DNA of 12,674 bases from CAXGUU01 sp964012875. Lineage in GTDB: Bacteria > Pseudomonadota > Gammaproteobacteria > Ga0077536. Every line of letters begins with the position of its first letter. Within the stretch, counting starts at the first letter, position 1. The notes beneath the pieces are model-generated. The model had not been told where the DNA came from and searched no databases. It saw only the letters and a program-made list of their open reading frames with translations. The translations under genes and the position numbers were made by a program. Below are positions 1 to 6,740 of the stretch, one piece after another. The stretch covers positions 1 through 12,674 of the forward strand of contig CAXGUU010000060.1 in assembly GCA_964012875.1 (NCBI GenBank), in the 5' to 3' direction.

Positions 1-100
1 CTTCGTAGTCTTCAAAATCGAGCGCCCGCAAATGCTCACCATCACTCGCGATAATAATGTCGCCGATAGGCGAAGGGATACGATCAGTCAGTAGTTCCAT
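1..100 (-). CDS. ogt: Ogt-like methylated-DNA--protein-cysteine methyltransferase, N-terminal part (runs off window)
   Basis: Only the first 33 codons are inside the window. The visible protein begins MELLTDRIPSPIGDI and continues through IIASDGEHLRALDFEDYE, the pattern of the N-terminal domain of Ogt/AdaB proteins (a short strand ending in S/T-P-x-G, a second strand, then L-R-A-[LV]-[DE]-[FW]-E-[ED]-Y). The family moves an alkyl group from O6-alkylguanine in DNA to a cysteine of its own in a PCHR motif; that motif would lie outside the window and cannot be checked. The ATG at 98-100 is preceded by a GAGG Shine-Dalgarno with suitable spacing. The gene starts 47 bases after the stop of the Ada-AlkA fusion on the same strand, so the two are probably cotranscribed and part of one response to alkylating agents. 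The call rests on a short stretch plus context. Confidence 0.75.
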   Translation of the reverse strand, partial: MELLTDRIPSPIGDIIIASDGEHLRALDFEDYE

Positions 101-147
101 TTTGCTTGCCTCAGTTTCTGAACCGTATGTTCAGGTTCATGCGCCCA

Positions 148-1635
148 TTACCCCGCCTGCGCGAGCGAAGCCCACAGGTGCATGGCAGCATAAGCGCGCC
201 ACGGCGCCCATGTTTCTGCCCTGTTCGCGATCGCTTTTGCTTTGTTCAAGCCCAAGGCCTTCCTGATGCCAAGGTCACCCAGCGGAATGGCGTCGGGCCA
301 GGCCAGCGCACGCATCGCGACGTAAGCGCTGGTCCACTCGCCGATGCCGGGAATCGATTGAAGTTGCTCACTGACTCGTTCCGGATCGGCGCCCGATGAC
401 AAAGTGACATCGCCAGCGGACACCGCTTTCGCCGCGAGATGGATCGTTTCCGCGCGTTTTAGTGGTAACCCAATCGCGGCGATCTGGGCGACCGTTGCCC
501 CGGCCAGGCGTTCAGCCGAGGGCGTGATAACACTCAGATCGTCAGGCGCATCATCGATCTTTTCTCCGAATTGACCGGCCAGCCTGCCGGACAGGGTCGT
601 CGCTCCTTTAACGCTGACCTGCTGACCGAGAATGGCGCGTACCAGTAACTCAAAACCATCAAACGCACCTGGCACACGTAATCCTGCTCGCGCACTGACC
701 ATCGCTTCCAGCATCGGATCGCGCGACAAGGCCCGTTCGATCGCAACGATATCTGCGCGCGTGTCGAATACAGCCTTGATGCGCGCAAGCACCGGGATGA
801 TCGCCGGGCGCAAGCCATCACTGATTTGTAGCGAAAGCGCGTGGCCCTTACGGCCATGAACTTTGTGTCGCTGCACACTGAGCCAGCCGGCATGCTCGCC
901 GATACGCACAGTACGCTGATAACCGGACGCCGTGACCCGTTCGACACCGGGAATCGCGCGACCCGACAAAAAACCCAGCAGGCCGTCGAAATAAAAAGGA
1001 GGCCGGTAGTCGATACGGTACTGAGTCAGGCCGCTCGTGTTCTGTTGACAGCCGGCGCTGGCCTGACGGTAGTCACGACGCAAAGCACTCGGTGCCATTC
1101 GATATCGCGACTTGAACAGCGCATTGAATCGGCGCAAGCTTTCAAAGCCTGCCGCGAACGCGATTTCAGTCACAGACAGATCGGACTCAGTGAGTAGCTG
1201 CTTGGCCTGGAGCAATCTTTGTGTTTGCGCGAGCTCAATGGGCGTCACGCCCAGCTCGTTATTCATTGCCCGGCGCAAGTGGCGATCGCTGACTCCGAAT
1301 TCAGCGGCGAGCGCCGCCACAGACATATCGTTCAGCGCACCGTCTTCGATGCGGCGAACCGCCAGGTGCGCAAGTCGCGAGAGGGCATCGACCTTGGTAT
1401 TACCGGGCGCCAGCTCCGGCCGACACAGCAGACAGGGACGAAAACCGGCTTTTTCGGCGACCGCCGCATGGGCAAAGAAGGTACAGTTTTCGCGCTTGGG
1501 TCGCCGCGCCCGGCACACCGGGCGGCAATAGATGCCGGTTGAACGGACCCCGACATAGACCTGCCCGTCAAAGCGCACGTCGTGGTTACGCAGAATCTCG
1601 TATAGCGCCAGGTCGTCGTCCGGAATTGCACTCAT
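148..1635 (-). CDS. alkA: Ada N-terminal / AraC HTH / AlkA fusion: alkylation sensor-activator and 3-methyladenine DNA glycosylase
   Basis: This 495-residue protein joins three parts. Residues 10-75 are an Ada zinc domain with cysteines C37, C41, C68 and C71, at almost the same places as C38/C42/C69/C72 of E. coli Ada, where the first accepts a methyl group from methylphosphotriesters. Residues about 85-190 are an AraC-type double helix-turn-helix. Residues about 205-495 are an AlkA N-terminal domain followed by a HhH-GPD glycosylase: the hairpin is at IPGIGEWTSAYVAM (about 428-441) and the catalytic aspartate is D454 in PLGDLGIRK, matching D238 of E. coli AlkA. It should sense alkylated DNA, activate its own transcription and excise 3-methyladenine-type bases. 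The ATG at 1635 is preferred over an in-frame TTG at 1665 because it restores the Ada cysteine spacing; neither has a strong Shine-Dalgarno. An ogt-like gene follows 47 bases downstream. No missing key residue is seen. Confidence 0.93.
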   Translation of the reverse strand: MSAIPDDDLALYEILRNHDVRFDGQVYVGVRSTGIYCRPVCRARRPKRENCTFFAHAAVAEKAGFRPCLLCRPELAPGNTKVDALSRLAHLAVRRIEDGALNDMSVAALAAEFGVSDRHLRRAMNNELGVTPIELAQTQRLLQAKQLLTESDLSVTEIAFAAGFESLRRFNALFKSRYRMAPSALRRDYRQASAGCQQNTSGLTQYRIDYRPPFYFDGLLGFLSGRAIPGVERVTASGYQRTVRIGEHAGWLSVQRHKVHGRKGHALSLQISDGLRPAIIPVLARIKAVFDTRADIVAIERALSRDPMLEAMVSARAGLRVPGAFDGFELLVRAILGQQVSVKGATTLSGRLAGQFGEKIDDAPDDLSVITPSAERLAGATVAQIAAIGLPLKRAETIHLAAKAVSAGDVTLSSGADPERVSEQLQSIPGIGEWTSAYVAMRALAWPDAIPLGDLGIRKALGLNKAKAIANRAETWAPWRAYAAMHLWASLAQAG

Positions 1636-1645
1636 AGGTGCATTC

Positions 1646-1678
1646 TGGCGCCACACGCCAACCAAAACTAGCCGTTTT
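1646..1678. promoter_or_regulatory. Two small dyads in the leader of the ada-alkA fusion gene
   Basis: The 90-base gap between the alkA fusion start and the upstream amidohydrolase stop holds two neighbouring inverted repeats. One is TGGCG-CCACA-CGCCA at 1646-1660, 11 bases from the ATG. The other is AAAAC-TAGCC-GTTTT at 1664-1678. A TAGAAT hexamer on the minus strand at about 1690 could be a -10 element, but no good -35 partner is visible. I do not find a clear E. coli-type Ada box. The dyads may be operator sites for the AraC domain or chance; the call is positional. Confidence 0.25.
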
Positions 1679-1725
1679 CGGACCTGCTATTCTAAGACTT
1701 AAGCAGGGCCCCACACCGCCACGGC

Positions 1726-3432
1726 TCAGTCCATTTGCGCCAGTGGTCCCCGGACCAGCTGCCCGGGCAAATCACCGGTCGGTTCATTGTTCCTGAGCAG
1801 TACGCGGCCGTTGACGATGGTATGGGAAATACCACGCGAAGTCTGTTTCAGACGCTGGGCCCCCGCCGGCAAATCGTTGACAAGCTCGGGCATGTTCTGA
1901 TGAATGGTATCCGGGTCAAAAATGTTCAGATCAGCATTGAGTCCTTCGCGCACCATGCCCCGATCATAAAGCCCCCATGCAGTCGCCGTGTCGTGCGTGA
2001 TCAAACGGACCGCTTCCTCCAGTGTAAAGGCTTCGCGCTCACGCACCCAGTAACTCAGGAGGTGAGTCTGCAGCGACGAGTCCATGATCTGGGCAACGTG
2101 CGCGCCCGAGTCGGAAAACGTCACAACGCTCCTCGGGTGTTTCATCATCTTCAACACCGCCTCCTGATCCTCATTGGCCAGCGGTTGACGGAAAAACACA
2201 TCGAAGTCGCGCTCGAGCGCCAGATCGATCATCGCTTCGACCGGGTGGACACCGCGCTCGGCCGCAACTTCGCTCATGAGCTGTTCGTCGCCGATATCGT
2301 TAAACAAATACACCCAATCCCATTCCGGTGGACGCGCCTCGGCACCAACGATCTGAGGACCGTCGTAGTCGCGCGAAGCGATGTCAATTAAACGCCGGCG
2401 GACTGTGGGGTCGGCCAACAGCACCTTCTGCTCCTCCAGCGGTTTAGAGCGAACGTCCTTCCAGCCCTCCCATTCATCGAACGGTGTGTGCGATTTGAAC
2501 GACAACAGGGTTGAGATCGAGCGACTGTGCGCCTGTACGAACAGGCGGCCGCCGGCGTCGGCGACTTCGTTGCCAAGATCGTAATACGCCGGCCACAGTT
2601 CCGGGGCAATACGGATGGACGGCATCCCGAACGTCACCGGACATCCTGATTCCACGGCCAGCTCTTTGAGGCGACCGAAATAATCGGCCTGTCGCCGTGG
2701 ACTGCGGCCGGGGGCTTCCCCCGCAATTTCGAAAATACCGGCACCGGTCTCGCCCATGGCGTTGACCATCGCGCGTACCTCCGACCAGTCAGCGATGCGG
2801 CTGGCGACGGGACGATCATCGGAAGTCAGATGATTGTAGGTGCGAGAGGTCGAAAAGCCGATGGCGCCGGCACGTACGGCTTCCTGAACAGCGTGCGACA
2901 TCTGCTTCATTTCGTCAGCCGTTGCCTGCTCGCTGAACGCCCGCTCACCCATCACATAGGTGCGCAGGGCTGAGTGCCCAATGTAGCCGCCATAGTTGAT
3001 GCCTTTTGGCAGCGCGTCCAGCACATCCAGGTACTCCGGAAACGTTTCCCAGGTCCAGTCGATGCCGGCGCGCATGGCGTCGCGCGAAAGGTCTTCAGCA
3101 CGCTCAAGATTGCGAAAGACAAAGTCGGCGTCCGCGGCCGCGCACGGCGCGAGCGTAAACCCGCAATTGCCCATCAGAACCGTGGTCACACCGTGATAGC
3201 ACGAACACGAGCCCATCGGGTCCCAGAACACCTGCGCATCCATATGCGTATGGCCGTCGACGAATCCAGGTGAGACAACCTGCCCCTCGGCATCGATCGT
3301 TTTATCCGCGCGCTCGTTGATGCGGCCGATTTTCGCGATTTTGCCGCCCTTGATACCGACGTCGGCCGGAAAGCGCACGCCGCCAGAACCGTCGACGATG
3401 TCGCCGCCTTTAATGATGAGGTCATATGCCAT
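1726..3432 (-). CDS. D-aminoacylase-like amidohydrolase (amidohydrolase family 3)
   Basis: A 568-residue cytoplasmic enzyme of the N-acyl-D-amino-acid deacylase group, by its overall pattern: an opening DLIIKGGDIVDGSG strand, a metal-binding H61-T-H63 in PGFVDGHTHMDAQ, C90 in MGNCGF (the metal-bridging cysteine position of D-aminoacylases), D441 in FSDSGAH, and a C-terminal urease-like beta-sandwich segment (ADLNIFDPDTI, then VNGRVLLRNNE). The segment FSTSRTYNHLTSDDRP (193-208) marks the longer, roughly 570-residue subfamily of unknown substrate. At the places where classical D-aminoacylases have the two second-metal histidines, this protein shows FEIAGEAPG and VTFGMPS, so the metal site probably differs. 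A G8 run and ATG spacing support the start at 3432. It follows the TerC-family gene by 71 bases on the same strand. The deacylase class is fairly sure, the substrate is not. Confidence 0.85.
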   Translation of the reverse strand: MAYDLIIKGGDIVDGSGGVRFPADVGIKGGKIAKIGRINERADKTIDAEGQVVSPGFVDGHTHMDAQVFWDPMGSCSCYHGVTTVLMGNCGFTLAPCAAADADFVFRNLERAEDLSRDAMRAGIDWTWETFPEYLDVLDALPKGINYGGYIGHSALRTYVMGERAFSEQATADEMKQMSHAVQEAVRAGAIGFSTSRTYNHLTSDDRPVASRIADWSEVRAMVNAMGETGAGIFEIAGEAPGRSPRRQADYFGRLKELAVESGCPVTFGMPSIRIAPELWPAYYDLGNEVADAGGRLFVQAHSRSISTLLSFKSHTPFDEWEGWKDVRSKPLEEQKVLLADPTVRRRLIDIASRDYDGPQIVGAEARPPEWDWVYLFNDIGDEQLMSEVAAERGVHPVEAMIDLALERDFDVFFRQPLANEDQEAVLKMMKHPRSVVTFSDSGAHVAQIMDSSLQTHLLSYWVREREAFTLEEAVRLITHDTATAWGLYDRGMVREGLNADLNIFDPDTIHQNMPELVNDLPAGAQRLKQTSRGISHTIVNGRVLLRNNEPTGDLPGQLVRGPLAQMD

Positions 3433-3440
3433 AGCTGTCG

Positions 3441-3448
3441 CCCCCCCC
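3441..3448 (-). repeat. G8 homopolymer in the translation initiation region of the amidohydrolase gene
   Basis: Eight consecutive C on the plus strand (G on the coding strand) end 8 bases before the ATG at 3432. The run is where the Shine-Dalgarno should be and may itself pair with the CCUCC end of 16S rRNA. Homopolymers of this length can slip, and a change of length here would change spacing rather than reading frame. Nothing in a single sequence shows that it varies. Confidence 0.4.
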
Positions 3449-3503
3449 GGGCCAAAATCCGAATCCTCATGTTGCCATGTCGCGGTTGGCAGCGAAAGTC
3501 AAA

Positions 3504-4286
3504 TCAGCGCGACATCGCACGCATGGCATCGAGCTTCTTCTGGTAACCCGACTGTATGACATCGACTGCCACCAGCATCACGATAGAAAAGTAGAACGTC
3601 GTTTTGGCGAGGGGTTCGACCGCGTAGTCAAACAAGGTCAGATGCGCTTGGTGACCGCCTTCGCCGAGCAGGACGACACCGACGATGAGCAGAATAAACA
3701 GGCCAAGGACTTCGTACTTGCGATTGCGCTTGATGAACTCCGCCACCTCGTCAGCCAGGACCAGCATCGCGATACCTGATGCCACGATAGCGGTCGCCAG
3801 TACGGCAAATACCTTGGTGATCGCGATCGCAGAAAGGATCGAATCGAAACTGAAGATGCAGTTCATGAATACGATCATCGCGATAACAGAAGCGGCCGAC
3901 CTCTGTGAGCCGCCGCCCTCGCCCTCCAGGTGCTCGACCGACAGCAGGTGTGAAATTTCCTTCACCGCCGTGTACATCAAGAAGGCGCCCCCTAACAGGA
4001 AAACGATAGTGGCAAAATTAAACTCGCCTTCGATGATGCCCGGCAGATGAATCGCAAAAAGCGTATCGGTCATCGACTCCAGCAAGCTGATCATGAGGAA
4101 CAGCAGAACGACGCGTAAGGCCAGCGCGATCAGTATGCCCCAGCGCCGGACTTGGGCCTGCTGGGCTTCAGGTGCGCGTTTGGACTCAATCGAGATGTAC
4201 AGCAAATTGTCGAAACCAAGTACGGCCTGCAAAAATATCAGCACGCCAAGATTGGCTAGATTCTCAATCGCAAATAGCTCACCCAC
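3504..4286 (-). CDS. TerC-family integral membrane protein (putative metal-ion exporter)
   Basis: A 260-residue inner-membrane protein with about seven hydrophobic helices in the TerC/Alx pattern. The paired family motifs are both present: GFDNLL with D26 and FSFDSILSAIAITK with D148, the acidic residues placed in the membrane and thought to handle a metal ion such as Mn2+ in related proteins. A soluble loop (about 115-132, EHLEGEGGGSQRS) separates the two halves. The open frame extends upstream to 4358, but the start is taken as GTG at 4286: a perfect GGAGG lies at 4294-4298, seven bases before it, and the protein then begins VGELFAIENLANLGV as in the family. It is divergent from the amidohydrolase at 4420 with 133 bases between. 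It may be cotranscribed with the downstream amidohydrolase. Family membership is sure; the transported ion is inference. Confidence 0.9.
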   Translation of the reverse strand: MGELFAIENLANLGVLIFLQAVLGFDNLLYISIESKRAPEAQQAQVRRWGILIALALRVVLLFLMISLLESMTDTLFAIHLPGIIEGEFNFATIVFLLGGAFLMYTAVKEISHLLSVEHLEGEGGGSQRSAASVIAMIVFMNCIFSFDSILSAIAITKVFAVLATAIVASGIAMLVLADEVAEFIKRNRKYEVLGLFILLIVGVVLLGEGGHQAHLTLFDYAVEPLAKTTFYFSIVMLVAVDVIQSGYQKKLDAMRAMSR

Positions 4287-4293
4287 GCGACAT

Positions 4294-4298
4294 CCTCC
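4294..4298 (-). promoter_or_regulatory. Shine-Dalgarno GGAGG that fixes the GTG start of the TerC-family gene
   Basis: A perfect GGAGG stands seven bases before GTG at 4286. An ATG directly after it (4291-4293) is in another frame and meets a stop after four codons, so it cannot be the start. This moves the start 24 codons inside the longest open frame. Confidence 0.8.
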
Positions 4299-4317
4299 AA
4301 GGTTCTTACAGCGCGGG

Positions 4318-4337
4318 GCAGTGTATCGAAACACTGC
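4318..4337. promoter_or_regulatory. 20-bp perfect dyad between divergent TerC-family and amidohydrolase genes
   Basis: GCAGTGT (4318-4324) and ACACTGC (4331-4337) are perfect 7-base inverted arms around a 6-base centre. It sits 31 bases before the TerC-family start and about 82 bases before the amidohydrolase start. Size and placement suit an operator for a dimeric repressor; transcribed toward TerC it would form a stem-loop in the leader. No T-run follows, so it is not a usual terminator, and I see no yybP-ykoY (manganese) riboswitch pattern. Confidence 0.45.
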
Positions 4338-4419
4338 GGCATTTTGGACGATAACCACCGACTTGCGCGGCGCGCCCGAACATCGTGCAATAGCAGCATG
4401 AAAACGACGGTGTCAGCCC

Positions 4420-5577
4420 ATGCCTGAATACAACATTATCGACGTCGACACGCACGTCACTGAAACTGCTGATCTCTGGACCAGTCGGGTGCCCGATAAA
4501 ATGAAAGACGATGTCCCGCGGGTCGTCGTTGACGGTAAGGGCCGCTATATGTGGTACATCCGCGATACGGCGGTCGCCAAGGTCGGCCTCTCCGCGACCG
4601 CCGGCGTCGGCAGCATGCATGCACCACCGAATAGCTATGACGAGTTACATCCCGGGGCCTACGATGCCGAAGCGCGACTGAAATACATGGATGACATGGG
4701 CATCTGGGCGATGGTCATGTATCCCAACGTCGGCGGTTTCGGCAACCAGGCTTTTCTGAAACTCGGCGATACCGAATTGATGGAAACCTGTGTGAAGGTC
4801 TACAACGACTGGCAGACCGAATGGGCGGCAGCAGATGCACGTCGCTTGTTACCAATCACATCAATCCCGTTTTGGGACGTCGATGCTGCCGTTGCCGAAG
4901 TCAGACGCTGCGCTGCCATGGGACACAAGGGCATTCTTTTCACTGGTGAACCACACAAACTCGGGCAACCTGTGATCGGCGACCCGCACTGGAATCCATT
5001 ATGGGAAGTCGCCTGCGAATTCGACCTGCCCGTTAGTTTCCACATCGGGTCGGGCAACATGGAAGGCGGACTTAATCGCGACAAGCTCAAACTCTATGGT
5101 CGGATGGCGACCTTCACTGAGCTGTCGGTCGAATTTTTTATGCGCAACGGCATGCACTTGTGCGACCTGTTAATGAGCGGCGTGTTACAGCGCTACCCGA
5201 AGATCAACTTCGTTTCGGTGGAATCGGGGATCGGCTGGATCCCATTCGTGCTGGAAGCGCTCGACTATCAATTCGAAGGCAACCACGTGAGCGCCGAACG
5301 TGATGACTTCGAGGCACTACCGTCGGAATATTTCAGGCGTAATGTTTACAGCTGCTACTGGTTTGAACAAATCGCGCCGCGCCGCCTGATCGACAAGGTC
5401 GGCGTCGACAACATACTTTTTGAAACTGATTTCCCGCATCCCACATCACTCTACGGCCAGGACGTGCACGATCGCATAGCTAATGGACTGTCGGACTGCG
5501 ACGCGGACACGCAACGCAAAATTCTGTGGGGGAACGCGCAAAAGCTCTACAGAGTAGAGGTCCCCGCGGCGGCGTGA
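4420..5577 (+). CDS. Metal-dependent amidohydrolase, ACMSD-like (amidohydrolase_2) family
   Basis: A 385-residue TIM-barrel hydrolase or decarboxylase of the COG2159 type. Metal-site residues can be followed: D10-T-H12 in DVDTHVTE after the first strand, H208 in SFHIGSG, and D337 in FETDFPHP, with E268 in SVESGIGW. The FETDFPH ending is typical of the family and is close to the C-terminus, as expected. Members include aminocarboxymuconate-semialdehyde decarboxylase, gamma-resorcylate decarboxylase and many uncharacterised enzymes acting on carboxylated aromatic or cyclic compounds; which one this is cannot be told. There is no signal peptide, so it is cytoplasmic. The ATG has only a weak purine-rich stretch upstream (ACGACGG). 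It is divergent from the TerC-family gene and followed 24 bases later by a small orphan gene and then djlA on the same strand. Confidence 0.88.
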   Translation: MPEYNIIDVDTHVTETADLWTSRVPDKMKDDVPRVVVDGKGRYMWYIRDTAVAKVGLSATAGVGSMHAPPNSYDELHPGAYDAEARLKYMDDMGIWAMVMYPNVGGFGNQAFLKLGDTELMETCVKVYNDWQTEWAAADARRLLPITSIPFWDVDAAVAEVRRCAAMGHKGILFTGEPHKLGQPVIGDPHWNPLWEVACEFDLPVSFHIGSGNMEGGLNRDKLKLYGRMATFTELSVEFFMRNGMHLCDLLMSGVLQRYPKINFVSVESGIGWIPFVLEALDYQFEGNHVSAERDDFEALPSEYFRRNVYSCYWFEQIAPRRLIDKVGVDNILFETDFPHPTSLYGQDVHDRIANGLSDCDADTQRKILWGNAQKLYRVEVPAAA

Positions 5578-5601
5578 GGCGACCGGCCCGTTTGACTACC
5601 C

Positions 5602-5898
5602 ATGGCTTACATACAGTCCTCACTGATCGAGTTTCGCGAGCTGGTTCGGCGGCACGCGCAGGAACTCGAAAAGACCTATCCCGAACGCTACAGCACGGAC
5701 TGGTTTTTCCTGCGCTACGTGAAACGACTGGAAAAGAAAGCCTGGGACCACGAAACCCCGCGCGCCTGCTCAGGCGTCATGCGCGGGATGACGCGCTATT
5801 TCGTCGATTCCGTGGAAGAGGGTTCGATGCTCGCATCACGCTTCGAGGAAATCCTCGAATGTCATCGCTACGCCCTGCGCACTGAACGCCGCAGCTGA
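5602..5898 (+). CDS. 98-residue protein of unknown function
   Basis: I do not recognise this protein. It begins MAYIQSSLIEFRELVRRHAQ and looks soluble, helical and strongly charged, with many E, R and K residues, aromatic patches (TDWFFLRYVKRLEKKAW, 37-53; TRYFVDS, 64-70) and two cysteines (C56, C86). No signal peptide or membrane segment is present. An in-frame TGA nine bases before the ATG rules out a longer start; no clear Shine-Dalgarno is seen. The gene fits neatly between the amidohydrolase (24-base gap) and djlA (41-base gap), and its composition is that of real protein, which is why it is preferred over the overlapping frame at 5526-5885. The position before djlA does not by itself give a function. 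Confidence 0.65.
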   Translation: MAYIQSSLIEFRELVRRHAQELEKTYPERYSTDWFFLRYVKRLEKKAWDHETPRACSGVMRGMTRYFVDSVEEGSMLASRFEEILECHRYALRTERRS

Positions 5899-5939
5899 AG
5901 CGCCGCCGCCCTGGCAGCAAGATTTCCATTAACTTTCAC

Positions 5940-6734
5940 GTGGCCTGGTGGGGAAAAATCGTTGGCGGCACCTTCGGCTTCATGCTCGGTGGCCCCCTGG
6001 GCGCGGCATTCGGCGCCGCTATCGGCCATAGTTTCGACAAGGGCGTCAGCCAGCCTCACTATACCCCGGGCACCCAGCAGGAACAGATTCAGGCGGCATT
6101 TTTCACCGCGACCTTTTCAGTCATGGGTCATATCGCCAAGGCTGACGGGCGCGTAACACCTGACGAAATCGCATTGGCGGCGACCGTCATGCGCAACATG
6201 GCGCTGAACCGCGAGCAAACCAAAGTCGCCCAAGGGCTCTTCAATCAGGGCAAACAGGGTCAAATCAACCTTGACCAGCTGTTGCGGCAGTTTCGACAGG
6301 TATGCGGGCGCCGCCGCAACCTGTTGCTGATGTTCGTTGAGGTGCAAATTCATGCGGCTTACGCCGACGGCAGTCTGCATCCCGGCGAAGCGCGGGTACT
6401 GGAGCGCATCGCCGTTACGCTTGGATTCAACCGGGTCGAATTTGATCAAATCGAAGCGCGCGTCAAAGCCGAGCGCGCTGGCGGCGGGCCCGGGCGGGCG
6501 CGCCCGAGCAGCGATGCCATGAGCCTCGATGATGCATACGGTGTACTCGGCATCGAGGCCTCGGCAAGCGACCCGGACCTGAAGAAAGCCTACCGGCGGT
6601 TAATGAACCAGCATCACCCCGACAAACTGGTCGCCAAGGGCCTGCCCGAAGAGATGATGAAAATTGCGACCGAAAAAGCGCAGAACATCAAAGCTGCCTA
6701 CGAAATCGCCAAGCGCGATCGCGGGCTCAAATAA
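5940..6734 (+). CDS. djlA: DjlA, membrane-anchored J-domain co-chaperone
   Basis: This 264-residue protein follows E. coli DjlA along its length. Residues 1-32 form the glycine-rich single membrane anchor (WWGKIVGGTFGF, then IGHSFDKG). Residues about 50-175 are the TerB-like helical domain, with near-identical family landmarks VMGHIAKADGRVT (61-73), RQFRQVC (116-122) and AAYADGSLHPGE (139-150). After a Gly/Arg/Pro linker, residues 195-264 are a C-terminal J domain with the H226-P-D motif that stimulates DnaK ATPase. It should sit in the inner membrane facing the cytoplasm and recruit DnaK; in E. coli it affects envelope stress (Rcs) signalling. GTG at 5940 is chosen because MAWWGK aligns with the family N-terminus; the Shine-Dalgarno is poor. 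It converges on the SDR gene with only six bases between stops. Confidence 0.95.
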   Translation: MAWWGKIVGGTFGFMLGGPLGAAFGAAIGHSFDKGVSQPHYTPGTQQEQIQAAFFTATFSVMGHIAKADGRVTPDEIALAATVMRNMALNREQTKVAQGLFNQGKQGQINLDQLLRQFRQVCGRRRNLLLMFVEVQIHAAYADGSLHPGEARVLERIAVTLGFNRVEFDQIEARVKAERAGGGPGRARPSSDAMSLDDAYGVLGIEASASDPDLKKAYRRLMNQHHPDKLVAKGLPEEMMKIATEKAQNIKAAYEIAKRDRGLK

Positions 6735-6740
6735 TCGCCG

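Noticed and set aside
1112..1531. 139-codon plus-strand frame opposite the Ada-AlkA gene
   Set aside because: Antisense shadow of a gene with clear domains; Ser/Arg-rich with no motif.
148..1665. TTG start at 1665 for the Ada-AlkA fusion
   Set aside because: It would add ten residues that shift the zinc cysteines away from the Ada positions; ATG 1635 gives C37/C41/C68/C71.
4287..4419. yybP-ykoY manganese riboswitch upstream of the TerC-family gene
   Set aside because: The family is often controlled that way, but the conserved loops of that riboswitch are not visible; only a simple 7-pair hairpin is present.
5526..5885. 119-codon plus-strand frame overlapping the end of the amidohydrolase and the 98-residue gene
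   Set aside because: Arg/Ala/Gly-rich composition typical of an off-frame reading of GC-rich DNA; the competing 98-residue frame has real-protein composition.
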